A DNA stretch of 64,000 nucleotides from assembly GCA_900315155.1 (NCBI GenBank), contig OMYB01000004.1, positions 1-64,000 of the forward strand, in the 5' to 3' direction. The translations under genes were made by a program, and so were the position numbers. The DNA is from an uncultured Selenomonadales bacterium (GTDB lineage Bacteria; Bacillota; Negativicutes; Selenomonadales; Selenomonadaceae). Below are positions 1-9,094 of the stretch, in pieces (position 1 is the stretch's first letter; each line of letters begins with the position of its first letter). The notes beneath the pieces are model-generated. The model was not told where the DNA came from, ran no database searches, and worked only from the letters and a program-made list of their open reading frames with translations.

Positions 1-143
1 GAGGCCTACCTCCCAGCTATGTTACTGGAAGCAGCGACAGCAGCCGCCTGATTCATTATAAAAATCTCGGGTTATGGTCTTGACAAGCGTGCCATTATAT
101 ATGAAGCCTGAAGAGCTGTACAGGGCTGGATGGGGGCGTTACC

Positions 144-191
144 TTGAATCCCTCCATCAAATGTACTATAATTACATTTGATGGAGGGATT
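144..191 (+). promoter_or_regulatory. Promoter of the AbiE pair embedded in a perfect inverted repeat
   Basis: A -35 box TTGAAT (144-149) and a -10 box TATAAT (167-172) are separated by exactly 17 bases. The -10 lies in the 7-base loop of a perfect inverted repeat with 19-bp arms, AATCCCTCCATCAAATGTA at 147-165 and its complement at 173-191. The right arm also contains the GGAGGG ribosome binding site (183-188) of the next gene. AbiEi-type antitoxins are known to repress their own operon by binding inverted repeats, so this is the obvious operator. The sequence is seen; the regulation is inferred. Confidence 0.85.
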
Positions 192-194
192 TAT

Positions 195-794
195 ATGATT
201 TTGACAGCGACAGCGATGAAGGAGCGAGAATGCGGATATCGGCAGCCGGAGCACAGGATCCGCAGGATGGTGGCTGATGGAAGGCTGGTTCAGCTTCGGC
301 GCGGGCTTTATACCGATGATGCATCGGTTTCACCCTGCGCAGCGGCGGGATTGATTTACGGACCTTCGTATATTTCCTTTGAATATGCACTGAGCTATCA
401 CGGGATGATACCAGAGCGGGTCTACACGGTTACCTGTGCGACGTTCCGGAAGAACCGCAAAAAGGAGTTTTATACGCCGATCGGGAATTTTACCTACAGG
501 GATGTACCGGCAGCTGTGTACCGGTTCGGCGTGAGGCGTGTGGAACTGAGGATAGATGAGGCATGCTTGATGGCGGAACCGGTAAAGGCGCTTTGCGATA
601 AGCTGTATACTGTCCCGGCAATGGCTGCGCAGTGGCAGATCGAGGCGTTCCTGTTCGAGGACATGCGCATGGATGCGGAGTCCCTGCGACAGATATCCGT
701 GGAGGATGTGACGTTTCTTGCTGAGCGATATCCTTCTGCGAATGTGAAGCAGTTCGCCGCATGGTTCAGAAGGTGGAGGCGGAAATATGCATGA
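195..794 (+). CDS. abiEi: AbiEi-type antitoxin / transcriptional regulator
   Basis: This is the antitoxin and autorepressor of a type IV toxin-antitoxin pair; the family neutralises the AbiEii nucleotidyltransferase without binding it directly. The 199-residue protein has an N-terminal winged-helix region (about residues 1-45, with IRRMVADGRLVQLRRGLYT) followed by the AbiEi C-terminal domain. The ATG at 195 is chosen because GGAGGG lies 6 bases upstream. An upstream in-frame TTG at 144 is the -35 box of the promoter and cannot be the start. It overlaps the toxin gene by 8 bases, as expected for translational coupling. The arrangement and downstream partner make the assignment secure, although sequence identity to characterised members cannot be measured here. 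Confidence 0.85.
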   Translation: MILTATAMKERECGYRQPEHRIRRMVADGRLVQLRRGLYTDDASVSPCAAAGLIYGPSYISFEYALSYHGMIPERVYTVTCATFRKNRKKEFYTPIGNFTYRDVPAAVYRFGVRRVELRIDEACLMAEPVKALCDKLYTVPAMAAQWQIEAFLFEDMRMDAESLRQISVEDVTFLAERYPSANVKQFAAWFRRWRRKYA

Positions 795-1662
795 TTTGGT
801 TTCGCAGATGCTGGAGCAGTATTCCTGCCAGACCAGTGATGACTATCGGAATGCCTTGAAGGAGATTTTGCAGGAACTGACGCTTTTTGCGCTGAGCCGC
901 AGCGATTTTTTTCAGCACGCGGCGTTTTATGGCGGGACAGCGCTTCGCATCTTCTATGGTCTGGACCGGTTCTCCGAGGATTTGGATTTTTCTCTGAAAG
1001 CACCAAAAGGAGATTTTGATCTGCGTAAGTACCTGCCGCTGATCGAGAGCGAAATCAACGCGCAGGGTTTTCAGGTGGAGGTTGTCAGCAAGGACAAGTC
1101 GTTGCAAACAGCCGTGCAGTCTGCGTTTGTGAAGGGAAATACGATCATCCAGCTCATGCATTTCATTCCCGATATGCCTTACCTCGGCCTGCATCGGGAT
1201 GAGAAGGTGAGAGTCAAATTTGAGGTGGATACGAATCCGCCAGAGGGCGCTGGATATGAGCAGAAGTTCTCGTTACAGCCGATTCCCTACGCCGTGACGC
1301 TGTATGACAAGCCATCCCTTTTCGCAGGCAAGGTTCATGCCGTCCTCTGCCGGAAGTGGAAGAATCGCAATAAGGGCAGAGATTTCTATGACTATGTCTG
1401 GTATTTGCAGAACCGTACACCGGTGAATCTCCTGCATTTGCAACGACGGCTGGAGCAGACAGGGAATTGGCCAGAAGGAGAGACTTTGACGCTGGATTGT
1501 CTCGAGAAACTCCTGCGGAAACGTTTCTCAGACATCGACTTTGAGGCGGCAAAACAGGACGTCGTGCCGTTTATCCGGCATCCGGAGAACCTGTCACTTT
1601 GGTCTGCTGATTTTTTCACGGGCATTACGGAACAGTATTTAAGTGCTGAGCTAAAGAAATAG
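787..1662 (+). CDS. abiEii: AbiEii/AbiGii-family nucleotidyltransferase toxin
   Basis: This is a DUF1814-type nucleotidyltransferase, the toxin of the AbiE phage-abortive-infection system. Family members transfer nucleotides to RNA (for example tRNA ends) and halt growth. The 291-residue protein has the core motif GGTALR (residues 49-54) followed by RFSEDLDF (61-68), whose acidic pair binds metal. Further on, a K..R..RDFYDYVWYL segment (about 190-210) matches the conserved C-terminal lysine/arginine motif. All expected catalytic positions are present, so it should be active. It is the last gene of the two-gene operon; the following 150 bases show no gene. Confidence 0.9.
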   Translation: MHDLVSQMLEQYSCQTSDDYRNALKEILQELTLFALSRSDFFQHAAFYGGTALRIFYGLDRFSEDLDFSLKAPKGDFDLRKYLPLIESEINAQGFQVEVVSKDKSLQTAVQSAFVKGNTIIQLMHFIPDMPYLGLHRDEKVRVKFEVDTNPPEGAGYEQKFSLQPIPYAVTLYDKPSLFAGKVHAVLCRKWKNRNKGRDFYDYVWYLQNRTPVNLLHLQRRLEQTGNWPEGETLTLDCLEKLLRKRFSDIDFEAAKQDVVPFIRHPENLSLWSADFFTGITEQYLSAELKK

Positions 1663-1821
1663 GGAACATCAACGAGAGGGCTATCGATAAACAAAACTAT
1701 ATTGTGCCGATCTGGATGATATAGAAAGGCGCGCGGTCTGTGATGGTTCTTTGAAGGATTAAGTGGGCAGGCAGGAGTTTCGATGTCTAGAATAGAAGAA
1801 TTGTTGATGGAGAAATGCGTT

Positions 1822-1929
1822 ATGGATAATCTTGCACATGAAATTCCACCAGTTCTCGTCAGTGACCGCTCGAAAGTGCATCGTGATGGTATCTATGGAG
1901 CCTCGGACCTCGTGCTAGATCTGGTATGA
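1822..1929 (+). pseudogene. Remnant of a Uma2-family nuclease gene (internal deletion)
   Basis: A 35-codon open frame starts MDNLAHEIPP and ends with GIYGASDLVLDLV. Both ends match the intact Uma2 gene at 37986-38552 of this window (MDNLARKEPP at its start and GIYGAPDLVVEV in its centre); the first 15 bases are identical. The roughly 110 residues that should lie between, and everything after the second motif, are gone. I read this as a decayed copy with an internal deletion. Bases 1663-1821 in front of it show no recognisable gene. Confidence 0.6.
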
Positions 1930-2153
1930 TGGCTATCGCTTTGGCGGCAAGGAAATCTACAATCATCGAATGCAAAACAACGGTGAACGAGGACGACCTT
2001 GCCACCGAGGCACAGACCGCCCTGCAGCAGATCAAGGACCGCGACTACGACGCCGAGCTGCGTGCACAAGGTGTGGAGCAAATCCTGCACTACGGTATTG
2101 CTTTTTGTGCGAAAAAGGTGCAGGTCAATTTGGAATGGGGGTTCCTGACATGA
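1922..2153 (+). pseudogene. Remnant of an AAA-ATPase-like / PD-(D/E)XK protein
   Basis: Two pieces of one family lie in different frames. Bases 1922-1963 read WYDGYRFGGKEIYN, a signature of the AAA-ATPase-like (DUF1703-associated) domain. After a junction, the frame from 1926 to 2153 reads STIIECKTT followed by ALQQIKDRDYDAELRAQG and a strand-rich tail, which is the C-terminal part of the PDDEXK_9 nuclease domain. The missing middle and the frame change show that the gene is dead. The stop codon overlaps the start of the next gene (ATGA at 2150-2153), so the ATPase gene has been joined directly to this debris. Confidence 0.65.
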
Positions 2154-4168
2154 AATTAAGTCTCAGGATTGCATATATTTGGATTAAGGAACCAGACAAA
2201 AAACCAAAAATATTTAATTTCGGTGCCAATGGAAATATATTATGTCGCGAGGTTCAGGATGGAGTTTATCATATAGAAACGGAATGCAAGGGAGAGTCAT
2301 CCTATAATATATTTGCGGAGGATCATGTAAACGATCAAGAAATTGATGTACGAGCATTGATTGGTAATAATGGCAGTGGCAAAACGAATTTATTGCATTT
2401 TTTAGCAGACGCTTGGGATAATAAGATATCTTCAAGGATGCAATATATCATTGCTTTAATAAACGATGATATGGGGAAATATTATCTTATCAAAAACGTT
2501 GAGATTGATAATATAAATGAATTTGATAGTATCCCAGATGAATCGTTTCCTTTGTTGATCTTATATGATAATGTCTATGCACCTTACCATTCCCTTGATA
2601 GTGAGGTCATTGGTGATCGTGTACGCGATTATACGTTAATGAATTCTATAAAGAGAGACCATAGCGAAATAAATAGAAATTTAGGAATTCGATATTCATT
2701 TCAATTACGGGAGAACGAAGCGCATTTTTTTATGGAGACATATCGGCAATTAAGATACTATCAATATGCAGGAGATGAATTGCCGTTTCAAGTCAATGAG
2801 TTACAAGTTTCAAGTATTCCTATCGAATACGAACCAGTCGATTTTTTAGATAAATCAAAGAATATTCATTCATGGGAAAAAGACGTAAGAAATAACCTAT
2901 CAAAGATTGCATTGCGTATAAAAGGTTTAAATATCACGGATGAGAAATACTTGTCAGCTAGATTTATGCTCGGAGTTATGTTTTATTCTATTGCTAGGTT
3001 CGTCTTTTTGAATCGTCAGGATTGCAAAAATAAGAAAGAATTAATAAATGATTTTTTACAAAAATCTAGTAAAGACCTGTTTGATGAGGAGGGCAAAGTC
3101 TATACAACGGATACCTGCTGGAATATGTTATATCGTTGGTTGTGCGAGATAAGATCGTTTGGTCCTGGCATGAACTGGGAAGACATTATACAAAGCTTTC
3201 AAAAAATATGGAATTATTTTGTAGAAAAATATGGTTTTCAATTTGATGGCCATAGATTTCGATTGACAAGAGAACAGATATCCGAATTCTTGGATTTATG
3301 GGAAGATTATACAATATCGACATTTCATCTCGGACATTATTTTCAGTTTGCCTGGGGGATGAGTAGTGGAGAGTACACGTTATTTACGCAGTTTTCTCGT
3401 ATGTATTCCTTATCCTCGGAAATAAATGAAAAAGAAAATTGTATCTTCCTTATCGATGAAGCCGATATAACTTTGCATCCGGAATGGCAAAGAAAATATT
3501 GTAATTGGTTGATCGATTTTATACGGAGAACTTTTTCTAAATGTAATTTGCAAGTCATTATAGCGTCTCACTCACCGATATTTCTGTCTGATATCCCTAG
3601 GGAAAATATCATTCGTTTGGATAATGATGGAAATCAGGTTGAAGTTAAAGAGAAAACATTTGCTGCCAATATATATAATTTATATAAGAATAATTATATT
3701 TTTAATGATGGATATTTTGGTTGTACGATTGGAGACTTTGCAGAGAGTAAGTTACTGCAAATCGATGAAGTACTGGATATTCTTACAGAATATGTGTCAT
3801 TACACCGAAAGACTTGTTATAAATTACGGCAGATGAACGGATCGATAGATGATCCGTCCGTTATAAAGGTTATCACAGTATATAAAGAGGGACTCTTTTT
3901 TACGACGAATCGACTTTCTGCATTAGAAGTCCAGTTCGCTGAATCGGTTATTGATTCTGTACGGCGTTGGAAAGAGAAAACTACTCCGGAAGAATTTTTG
4001 AATCTATTAAATGATGTCAAAAAAGGATTTCGGCATACAATGAAAAGTAGAATCTATGAATATGACTATATTATTGATGCCATTGGAGAAAATATCATAT
4101 CAGACATGATGCGAAGGAGATTAAAGAGTGTGTGGAACTGGATGAACGATTTTGATGAGGTAATTTGA
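2150..4168 (+). CDS. AAA (ABC/OLD-type) ATPase, PtuA-like component of a Septu-like defence system
   Basis: This 672-residue ATPase is of the SMC/OLD-like type found in phage-defence operons. Walker A GNNGSGKT is at residues 72-79, directly after a short N-terminal strand region. The ABC-like signature region (SSGEYTLFTQFSRM) is near residue 405, Walker B with the catalytic acid (CIFLIDEADITLHPEWQ) near 430, and the switch histidine in IIASHSP near 465. The paired gene encodes an HNH nuclease, the architecture of Septu (PtuA plus PtuB), where the ATPase holds the nuclease and regulates it. The start ATG overlaps the stop of upstream debris, with GGGGG 8 bases ahead. The DNA is strikingly AT-rich compared with the neighbours, a sign of transfer. 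Family membership is clear; the exact defence type is inferred. Confidence 0.75.
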   Translation: MKLSLRIAYIWIKEPDKKPKIFNFGANGNILCREVQDGVYHIETECKGESSYNIFAEDHVNDQEIDVRALIGNNGSGKTNLLHFLADAWDNKISSRMQYIIALINDDMGKYYLIKNVEIDNINEFDSIPDESFPLLILYDNVYAPYHSLDSEVIGDRVRDYTLMNSIKRDHSEINRNLGIRYSFQLRENEAHFFMETYRQLRYYQYAGDELPFQVNELQVSSIPIEYEPVDFLDKSKNIHSWEKDVRNNLSKIALRIKGLNITDEKYLSARFMLGVMFYSIARFVFLNRQDCKNKKELINDFLQKSSKDLFDEEGKVYTTDTCWNMLYRWLCEIRSFGPGMNWEDIIQSFQKIWNYFVEKYGFQFDGHRFRLTREQISEFLDLWEDYTISTFHLGHYFQFAWGMSSGEYTLFTQFSRMYSLSSEINEKENCIFLIDEADITLHPEWQRKYCNWLIDFIRRTFSKCNLQVIIASHSPIFLSDIPRENIIRLDNDGNQVEVKEKTFAANIYNLYKNNYIFNDGYFGCTIGDFAESKLLQIDEVLDILTEYVSLHRKTCYKLRQMNGSIDDPSVIKVITVYKEGLFFTTNRLSALEVQFAESVIDSVRRWKEKTTPEEFLNLLNDVKKGFRHTMKSRIYEYDYIIDAIGENIISDMMRRRLKSVWNWMNDFDEVI

Positions 4169-4169
4169 T

Positions 4170-5309
4170 GTGTATAAGCTGCGTATTTCAGATAACATGA
4201 AAATGCTGCATAATGGATATTTTCAGCATGTTGTCATCCGTAGAAACCTTGCTCGAAAGAGTCGATATTATACGGATAAGAATAAGAATGCCGTAGATAA
4301 AATCGTTAAATTTATTACAGAGTATGGAGACTCCTTGGCTAAGGGTGATTTAGATGAACTATATAATATCGCGATAAAGTATGATAGATTATTGAATGAT
4401 TTGTCAAAAGGCGCTTCAAAGAAGAGCTTAAAGGCATTAACCTATAAGCTTTTGGGATATGACGACTTTGTTCAGGCGACATTTGGCTTAAATCTTAAAC
4501 TGAAATTTTGCCAAGATTATGGTTTGGCTGCATATAGTTCAAAGTTTTGTCATTATGCACAGGAATGGATAGATCAAAACATAAAAATAAATTTCAGAAT
4601 GCCTGAAAACCTTCATGTTGGACAGTTCGAGAAAATCTTAAATGGAGAAGTTTATAACTATCTTTTCTCCTTGGGCTTTCAAAATATTGATTCTCGATTA
4701 TGGGAGTTTTGGACACCGTATACTTATACAAGCATGCTCGGCATTAAAGTATGTCCATATTGCAATCGGCAATTTATTTCAACGGTAATCAAGGAAGATG
4801 GAAAAGTTAGAGGCAATATCGATCATTTTTTTCCAAAGGGAAAATATCCAATCCTATCTATGTCTATCTATAACTGGGTTCCATGTTGTAGTGTATGTAA
4901 TTCATCCTTTAAGAAAGACAAATCTTTCGATTTTCATGATTTGAATCCTTATAGAGATGATATCGGAGATCACTTTCAATATGGAATTGAAAACCATGGA
5001 AATGAATTTAGGGTGGGTATTGTTGAATCAGATGATAAAGTCGAAAAGTACTTAGATGTATTTGGATTACGCGAATTAGCAAGTCTGCATGACGATATAG
5101 GAAAGGCGATGTATCAGAAGCGGATTTGTTATTCGGAAAAATACCTAAATGATTTATGTCATGGAGTTATGAATCTTTATAAAACTAAGGAAGAATTGAA
5201 ATGCGCCCTTTTAGATGTACCTTTAAATAAAAAGCAAGCTGATCAGGAATGCCTAGGCAAATTACGCTTCGATATAGCGAAACAGCTACATTGGAAAGAT
5301 GATGAATAG
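4170..5309 (+). CDS. HNH endonuclease, PtuB-like component of a Septu-like defence system
   Basis: This 379-residue protein has a central HNH zinc-finger nuclease. CPYCNRQF (about residues 195-202) gives the first CxxC, IDHFFPKGKYP (about 218) carries the catalytic histidine, and CCSVCNSSFKKDKSFD (about 240) gives the second cysteine pair and closing segment. The N-terminal 190 residues are helical and presumably bind the ATPase. It follows the ATPase gene by one base, so they form one operon. The GTG at 4170 is the best start, with TGAGG about 9 bases upstream; the ATG at 4168 is in another frame. Like its partner it is AT-rich. In Septu systems this subunit cuts DNA. Confidence 0.75.
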   Translation: MYKLRISDNMKMLHNGYFQHVVIRRNLARKSRYYTDKNKNAVDKIVKFITEYGDSLAKGDLDELYNIAIKYDRLLNDLSKGASKKSLKALTYKLLGYDDFVQATFGLNLKLKFCQDYGLAAYSSKFCHYAQEWIDQNIKINFRMPENLHVGQFEKILNGEVYNYLFSLGFQNIDSRLWEFWTPYTYTSMLGIKVCPYCNRQFISTVIKEDGKVRGNIDHFFPKGKYPILSMSIYNWVPCCSVCNSSFKKDKSFDFHDLNPYRDDIGDHFQYGIENHGNEFRVGIVESDDKVEKYLDVFGLRELASLHDDIGKAMYQKRICYSEKYLNDLCHGVMNLYKTKEELKCALLDVPLNKKQADQECLGKLRFDIAKQLHWKDDE

Positions 5310-5459
5310 TGTGGAGACGATCCAGCAGGGGTGTCGATGAGGGAGGACTTTTTCCATGATGCCAAGTTGAAGGCTTAAGGGAATTAAGAAAGAAATCTAT
5401 CAATGAGTATCAAAGGGTCTTTTACCCAAATTTCGAAGATGAATAAGCGGGAGTGCGGC

Positions 5460-7574
5460 ATGGAGCCTTTTTTACGGGAGATGCAGCGGGAGGAGTATGC
5501 TCCGATTGCGGTTTATGGCACTGGTGTGAATGCGGAGCGGGTGCTGCGGTCGGCGCTGGGGGAGCGTGTGTCGTTCGTGGTGGCGCGGGAGCATGTGGGG
5601 GAGCAGTTTCTTGGGCATGAGGTGCAGGCGCTTGCGGAGGTATTGCCACGCTGCCGGACGATTATCATTGCGGCAACGCCGCATTCGACGCGGCAGGTGT
5701 ATGAGCGTATTGCACCGCTGGTGCCATCGGATAAGTATGTGTTCAATATGTACGGCCTGCGACTGAATGCACCACAGGCCTATCGGGAGAATCCGTATTG
5801 GCAGCAGACTTATGATGGTTTGCAGCGTGCCATTGCGGCGCACGAGGTCATTTCGTTCGATTTTTTTGATACGCTTTTTATGCGGCGCGTGCTGGAGCCA
5901 CAGGATTTGTTTGCCGTTGTGGAGCGGAAGGTGGGCGGCACGTTTGCGGCGTGGCGTGTGGCGGCCGAGCGCGCGGCGGTGCAGGCGCATGGCTATCCGA
6001 CGCTCAGGGAGATTTATGCCCGCATGCAAGCGGCGCAGGGGCTCAGTGCGGCACAGGCCGATCGGCTCCTGGCACAGGAGATGGCGACGGAGCGGTTGAC
6101 TCTCTGCCCGCGTCAGCCGATGCTTGCGGCACTGCGGGAGGCTATCGGCGCAGGAAAGCGGGTTTTTATCACCACGGATACGTATTTTCCCGCAGACTTT
6201 ATCCGGGAACTGCTGCAGGGCGTGGGCATCGTGGATGGCTATACGGTGCTGGCCTCGTGCGAATGCCGCGCCAGCAAAGCGGACGGTTCACTTTATGCGC
6301 AGCTGCGCGCGCGGGCGGGGCAGGCGAGCATCCTGCATATCGGCGATAATCGTGTGACCGACGGGCTCGAGGCAGAGCATCAGGGACTGGATACCTTTTC
6401 CATTCTGTCGGCATACGATCTGCTGCAGGCCTCGTCGGGCCATTTTGTCTGTGAGGCGGCAAAGAGTCTCGACGAGCGCCTGGTGCTGGGGAATATCCTC
6501 GCCGAGGTGCTGCAGGATCCTTTTGCACTTGCGGCCTCGCGGGGGCAGTTGGCTTTTCATACGGCAGGGATGCTGACGCTCATGTGCCAGCTGCCGGTGG
6601 TGCAGGGCTATTTGGCGTTCCTGTTGCGCCATGTGCGCGGTGAGCGTCATGCTAGGGTGTTATTTGTCTCACGCGACGGCTATTTCCTGAAGCAGGTGTA
6701 TGACCGCTTGCGGGCCGAGGATGACAGCCTGCCGGAGAGCCTGTATTTCTATACCTCGCGTGAGGCCATGACCCGTGCGGTCTGCCAAAGCGAGCAGGAT
6801 ATCGATGTGTTGCTCAGCGATTTCTCGCAGCTACATGGCATGACGCTACGGCACGCGCTTGAGCGGCGTTTTTACATCGATTTTTCCGATCTGCCGGATG
6901 ATTTCGCCATCGAGACAGCATTTGCGACGTGGGGCGCAGAAAAAATCCGGCAGCTGGTCATGGCACGCAAAGGGGAAATCCTCGCACAATCGGCACAGGC
7001 GCGGCAAGGTTATATGGCGTATCTGGCGGCAAATGGGCTGACGGCGGAGAGCAAGGAAAAGATTTTTCTCGTCGATCTGTGCACGCGTGGCACGGTAGCC
7101 TATGGACTGGGACGGATGCTGGGACGTCCCGTGGAGTTGCTGGCGCTGGGCGGCTTGCTTATGCCGAATGCTTACGTGCAGATGGAGCACGTGTCTGCGT
7201 ATCTGGGTCTCCTGACACCATTCAGCAGCAGCCACAGCCTTTTTTCGGTGCTCGAGCTACTCCTGGCCTCGCGTGAGGGGCAGGCAGCAGGCTTTGACAC
7301 AGAGGGACGGCCATATTTTGCCGAGGGGACGGTCTATGATGCGGCTTTGCTGGACGAGGTACAGGGCGGCTGGCTGCGGATGTTGGATTCGCCGTGGCTG
7401 CGGTTCCTGCGCTGGCAGGAAATGGATTTGTCACCAGCGTTCGTTACGCAAATGATGGAACTGGTGCGCGCCGCGCATTCCCTTGTCGACGAGCCGGTGC
7501 TGTCACAGTTCGCCTTTACCGATCCTCTGTCGAGCAGGCCGCGGTCGAACGTGCTGGTTAATGTGCGTGGATAG
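5460..7574 (+). CDS. HAD-superfamily protein with N-terminal Rossmann-like domain (COG5610-like)
   Basis: The protein begins with a Rossmann-like nucleotide-binding domain (IAVYGTGVNAERVL near residue 15) that ends with NMYGL. A HAD hydrolase domain then begins at SFDFFDTLFMRRV (about 130), which supplies the aspartate motif. HAD motif II is FITTDTYF and motif IV is ILHIGDN. A long C-terminal region (about 340-700, with LFVSRDGYFLKQVY) is typical of COG5610 proteins from glycan loci and is of unknown role. It is the first gene of the long co-directional glycan cluster. Starts at 5403, 5439 or 5460 are possible; 5460 is favoured because GGGAG lies 6 bases ahead. A role in modifying or trimming a glycan precursor is inference. 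Confidence 0.65.
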   Translation: MEPFLREMQREEYAPIAVYGTGVNAERVLRSALGERVSFVVAREHVGEQFLGHEVQALAEVLPRCRTIIIAATPHSTRQVYERIAPLVPSDKYVFNMYGLRLNAPQAYRENPYWQQTYDGLQRAIAAHEVISFDFFDTLFMRRVLEPQDLFAVVERKVGGTFAAWRVAAERAAVQAHGYPTLREIYARMQAAQGLSAAQADRLLAQEMATERLTLCPRQPMLAALREAIGAGKRVFITTDTYFPADFIRELLQGVGIVDGYTVLASCECRASKADGSLYAQLRARAGQASILHIGDNRVTDGLEAEHQGLDTFSILSAYDLLQASSGHFVCEAAKSLDERLVLGNILAEVLQDPFALAASRGQLAFHTAGMLTLMCQLPVVQGYLAFLLRHVRGERHARVLFVSRDGYFLKQVYDRLRAEDDSLPESLYFYTSREAMTRAVCQSEQDIDVLLSDFSQLHGMTLRHALERRFYIDFSDLPDDFAIETAFATWGAEKIRQLVMARKGEILAQSAQARQGYMAYLAANGLTAESKEKIFLVDLCTRGTVAYGLGRMLGRPVELLALGGLLMPNAYVQMEHVSAYLGLLTPFSSSHSLFSVLELLLASREGQAAGFDTEGRPYFAEGTVYDAALLDEVQGGWLRMLDSPWLRFLRWQEMDLSPAFVTQMMELVRAAHSLVDEPVLSQFAFTDPLSSRPRSNVLVNVRG

Positions 7575-7620
7575 AGATCGAGTGTGAAATCGCTCTGCTG
7601 AAAAAAGGAGAGATTAACAG

Positions 7621-9087
7621 ATGAAGATATTGGTGTTTGGCGTCGGACAGTTTTACCAAAGGCGAAAGGATATCTTTCAGTTTTTCTTGCAGGGAGACGA
7701 GCTGATTGGGTTCGTTGATAACCGTGCTTATGACATTCCGTGTTTTGACGGTTTACCGGTCTATCATCCTGAACAACTGCACCTGATTCACTTTGATTCT
7801 ATTGTGCTGGCCAGTGCAAGTTTTATTGAAATGAGAGAGCAGCTGCTTCACCTGGGAATCGGCAGAGAAAAAATACTCTATTGGGGGCAGTATCAGGCAT
7901 GCAAGGCGCCGTTAGGAGTCAGAAAACTTCTTCCTGAGAAAGCTGAGAGGGTAGAGACAAAAGGGAAGAAAATTCTTGTGGTAGCGGTGGAAATGGACCT
8001 CGGTGGTGGTTCTTTAGCTGCTTTTTATACCGTACAAGCTTTAGTGAAAATGGGATATGCTGTTACCCTGGCTGTTCCGGATGGAGATGAACGATTATTA
8101 CAGAAATTGCGTCATCAGGGCGTGATTATCTGGATTCTCCCAGGGCTGCTTTTTTATCCGACAGAGGAAATTTCTACTTGGGAAAAGTTTGACCTTGTTC
8201 TGGTAAATGTTTTTCTGAACATCCGGCTTGCCCATATTTTTTCCAGTATCGCACCGACGTTATGGTGGATCCATGAATCGGGTGACCGCTATTCGAAGAT
8301 ATACCCTTCCTATCGGTATATGTTCCACGAGCATGATACAAGCTCCTGGATGCGCGATGTCCGTATCGCTGCTGTGTCGCAACGTGCAAAGGAGGTATTC
8401 GAAGCATATTACCCGGGACAAATCGATACGATTATGCCTATCGGGGAAAGAGGACCGGAACAGGTAAAAATCCAGGATATTCGTACAAAGCCCCAATTAC
8501 GCTTTGCTATTCTTGGAGGTCTTTCGCAAATAAAAGGCCAAGATATTTTTTTGGAGGCCATCTGTCAACTTCCGGAAACGATGAGGCAGGGAGCTGAGTT
8601 CCTGCTCATCGGTAACCACAGCACAGTCAATGCATTCAGCACAAAGATACACGAGAAAGCAAAGGCGCTGCCTGAAGTAAAAATGTTGGGAGTTCTTTCC
8701 CGTGAGCAACTAAAAGAAGAATTTGCGGATATCGATGTGGTTGTCTGTGCATCGCGGGAAGAGACCCTTTCCATGGCTATCGTTGAAGGCATGATGTATG
8801 GGAAAATCTGCATTACAACCGATGCGACGGGGATTGCCTCCTATATAGAAGACGGCATCAATGGCTTTGTGGTCCGGGCTGGCGATGCAGGAGATTTAGC
8901 GCGCCGTATGGAATATGTATTGCAGAGACGTACGGATTTTCGCCCTATGTGCTTGGCAGCACGTAAGACTTATGAACAGAATTTTTCCATGCCGGTTTTT
9001 GCAGAACGGCTGGAACGGGAAATTTCCCTCACGCGGGATATGTGGCAAAAGGGCGGATGGAATACGCAATATTCGTCGAAGGAGTAA
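7621..9087 (+). CDS. GT4-type glycosyltransferase with N-terminal Rossmann-like domain
   Basis: The 488-residue protein starts with a Rossmann-like module (ILVFGVGQFYQRR, then FVDNRAYDIPCFDGLPVYHPEQL), which recurs in several neighbours. The second part is a GT-B glycosyltransferase of family GT4: an N-terminal GGGSLAAFYTVQALVKMGYAVTL loop near residue 128, and the C-terminal donor domain with LGGLSQIKGQDIFLEA and EETLSMAIVEGMMYGKICITTDATG. The E-x7-E-like acidic pair for donor binding is present. It lies 46 bases after the HAD gene and 7 bases before a GT2 gene. It should transfer a sugar from a nucleotide donor onto a growing glycan; donor and acceptor cannot be told. Confidence 0.75.
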   Translation: MKILVFGVGQFYQRRKDIFQFFLQGDELIGFVDNRAYDIPCFDGLPVYHPEQLHLIHFDSIVLASASFIEMREQLLHLGIGREKILYWGQYQACKAPLGVRKLLPEKAERVETKGKKILVVAVEMDLGGGSLAAFYTVQALVKMGYAVTLAVPDGDERLLQKLRHQGVIIWILPGLLFYPTEEISTWEKFDLVLVNVFLNIRLAHIFSSIAPTLWWIHESGDRYSKIYPSYRYMFHEHDTSSWMRDVRIAAVSQRAKEVFEAYYPGQIDTIMPIGERGPEQVKIQDIRTKPQLRFAILGGLSQIKGQDIFLEAICQLPETMRQGAEFLLIGNHSTVNAFSTKIHEKAKALPEVKMLGVLSREQLKEEFADIDVVVCASREETLSMAIVEGMMYGKICITTDATGIASYIEDGINGFVVRAGDAGDLARRMEYVLQRRTDFRPMCLAARKTYEQNFSMPVFAERLEREISLTRDMWQKGGWNTQYSSKE

Positions 9088-9094
9088 TGCAGAG

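Noticed and set aside
80-108. TTGACA at 80-85 as a promoter for the AbiE operon
   Set aside because: No -10 box at a suitable distance; the TTGAAT-17-TATAAT pair at 144-172 is far better placed.
1-143. Possible gene end or RNA at the left edge
   Set aside because: No structure, codon pattern or RNA signature that I can support.
5310-5402. Short frame (MREDFFHDAKLKA) between the HNH gene and the glycan cluster
   Set aside because: Only about 13 codons, no ribosome binding site tied to it and no recognisable similarity.
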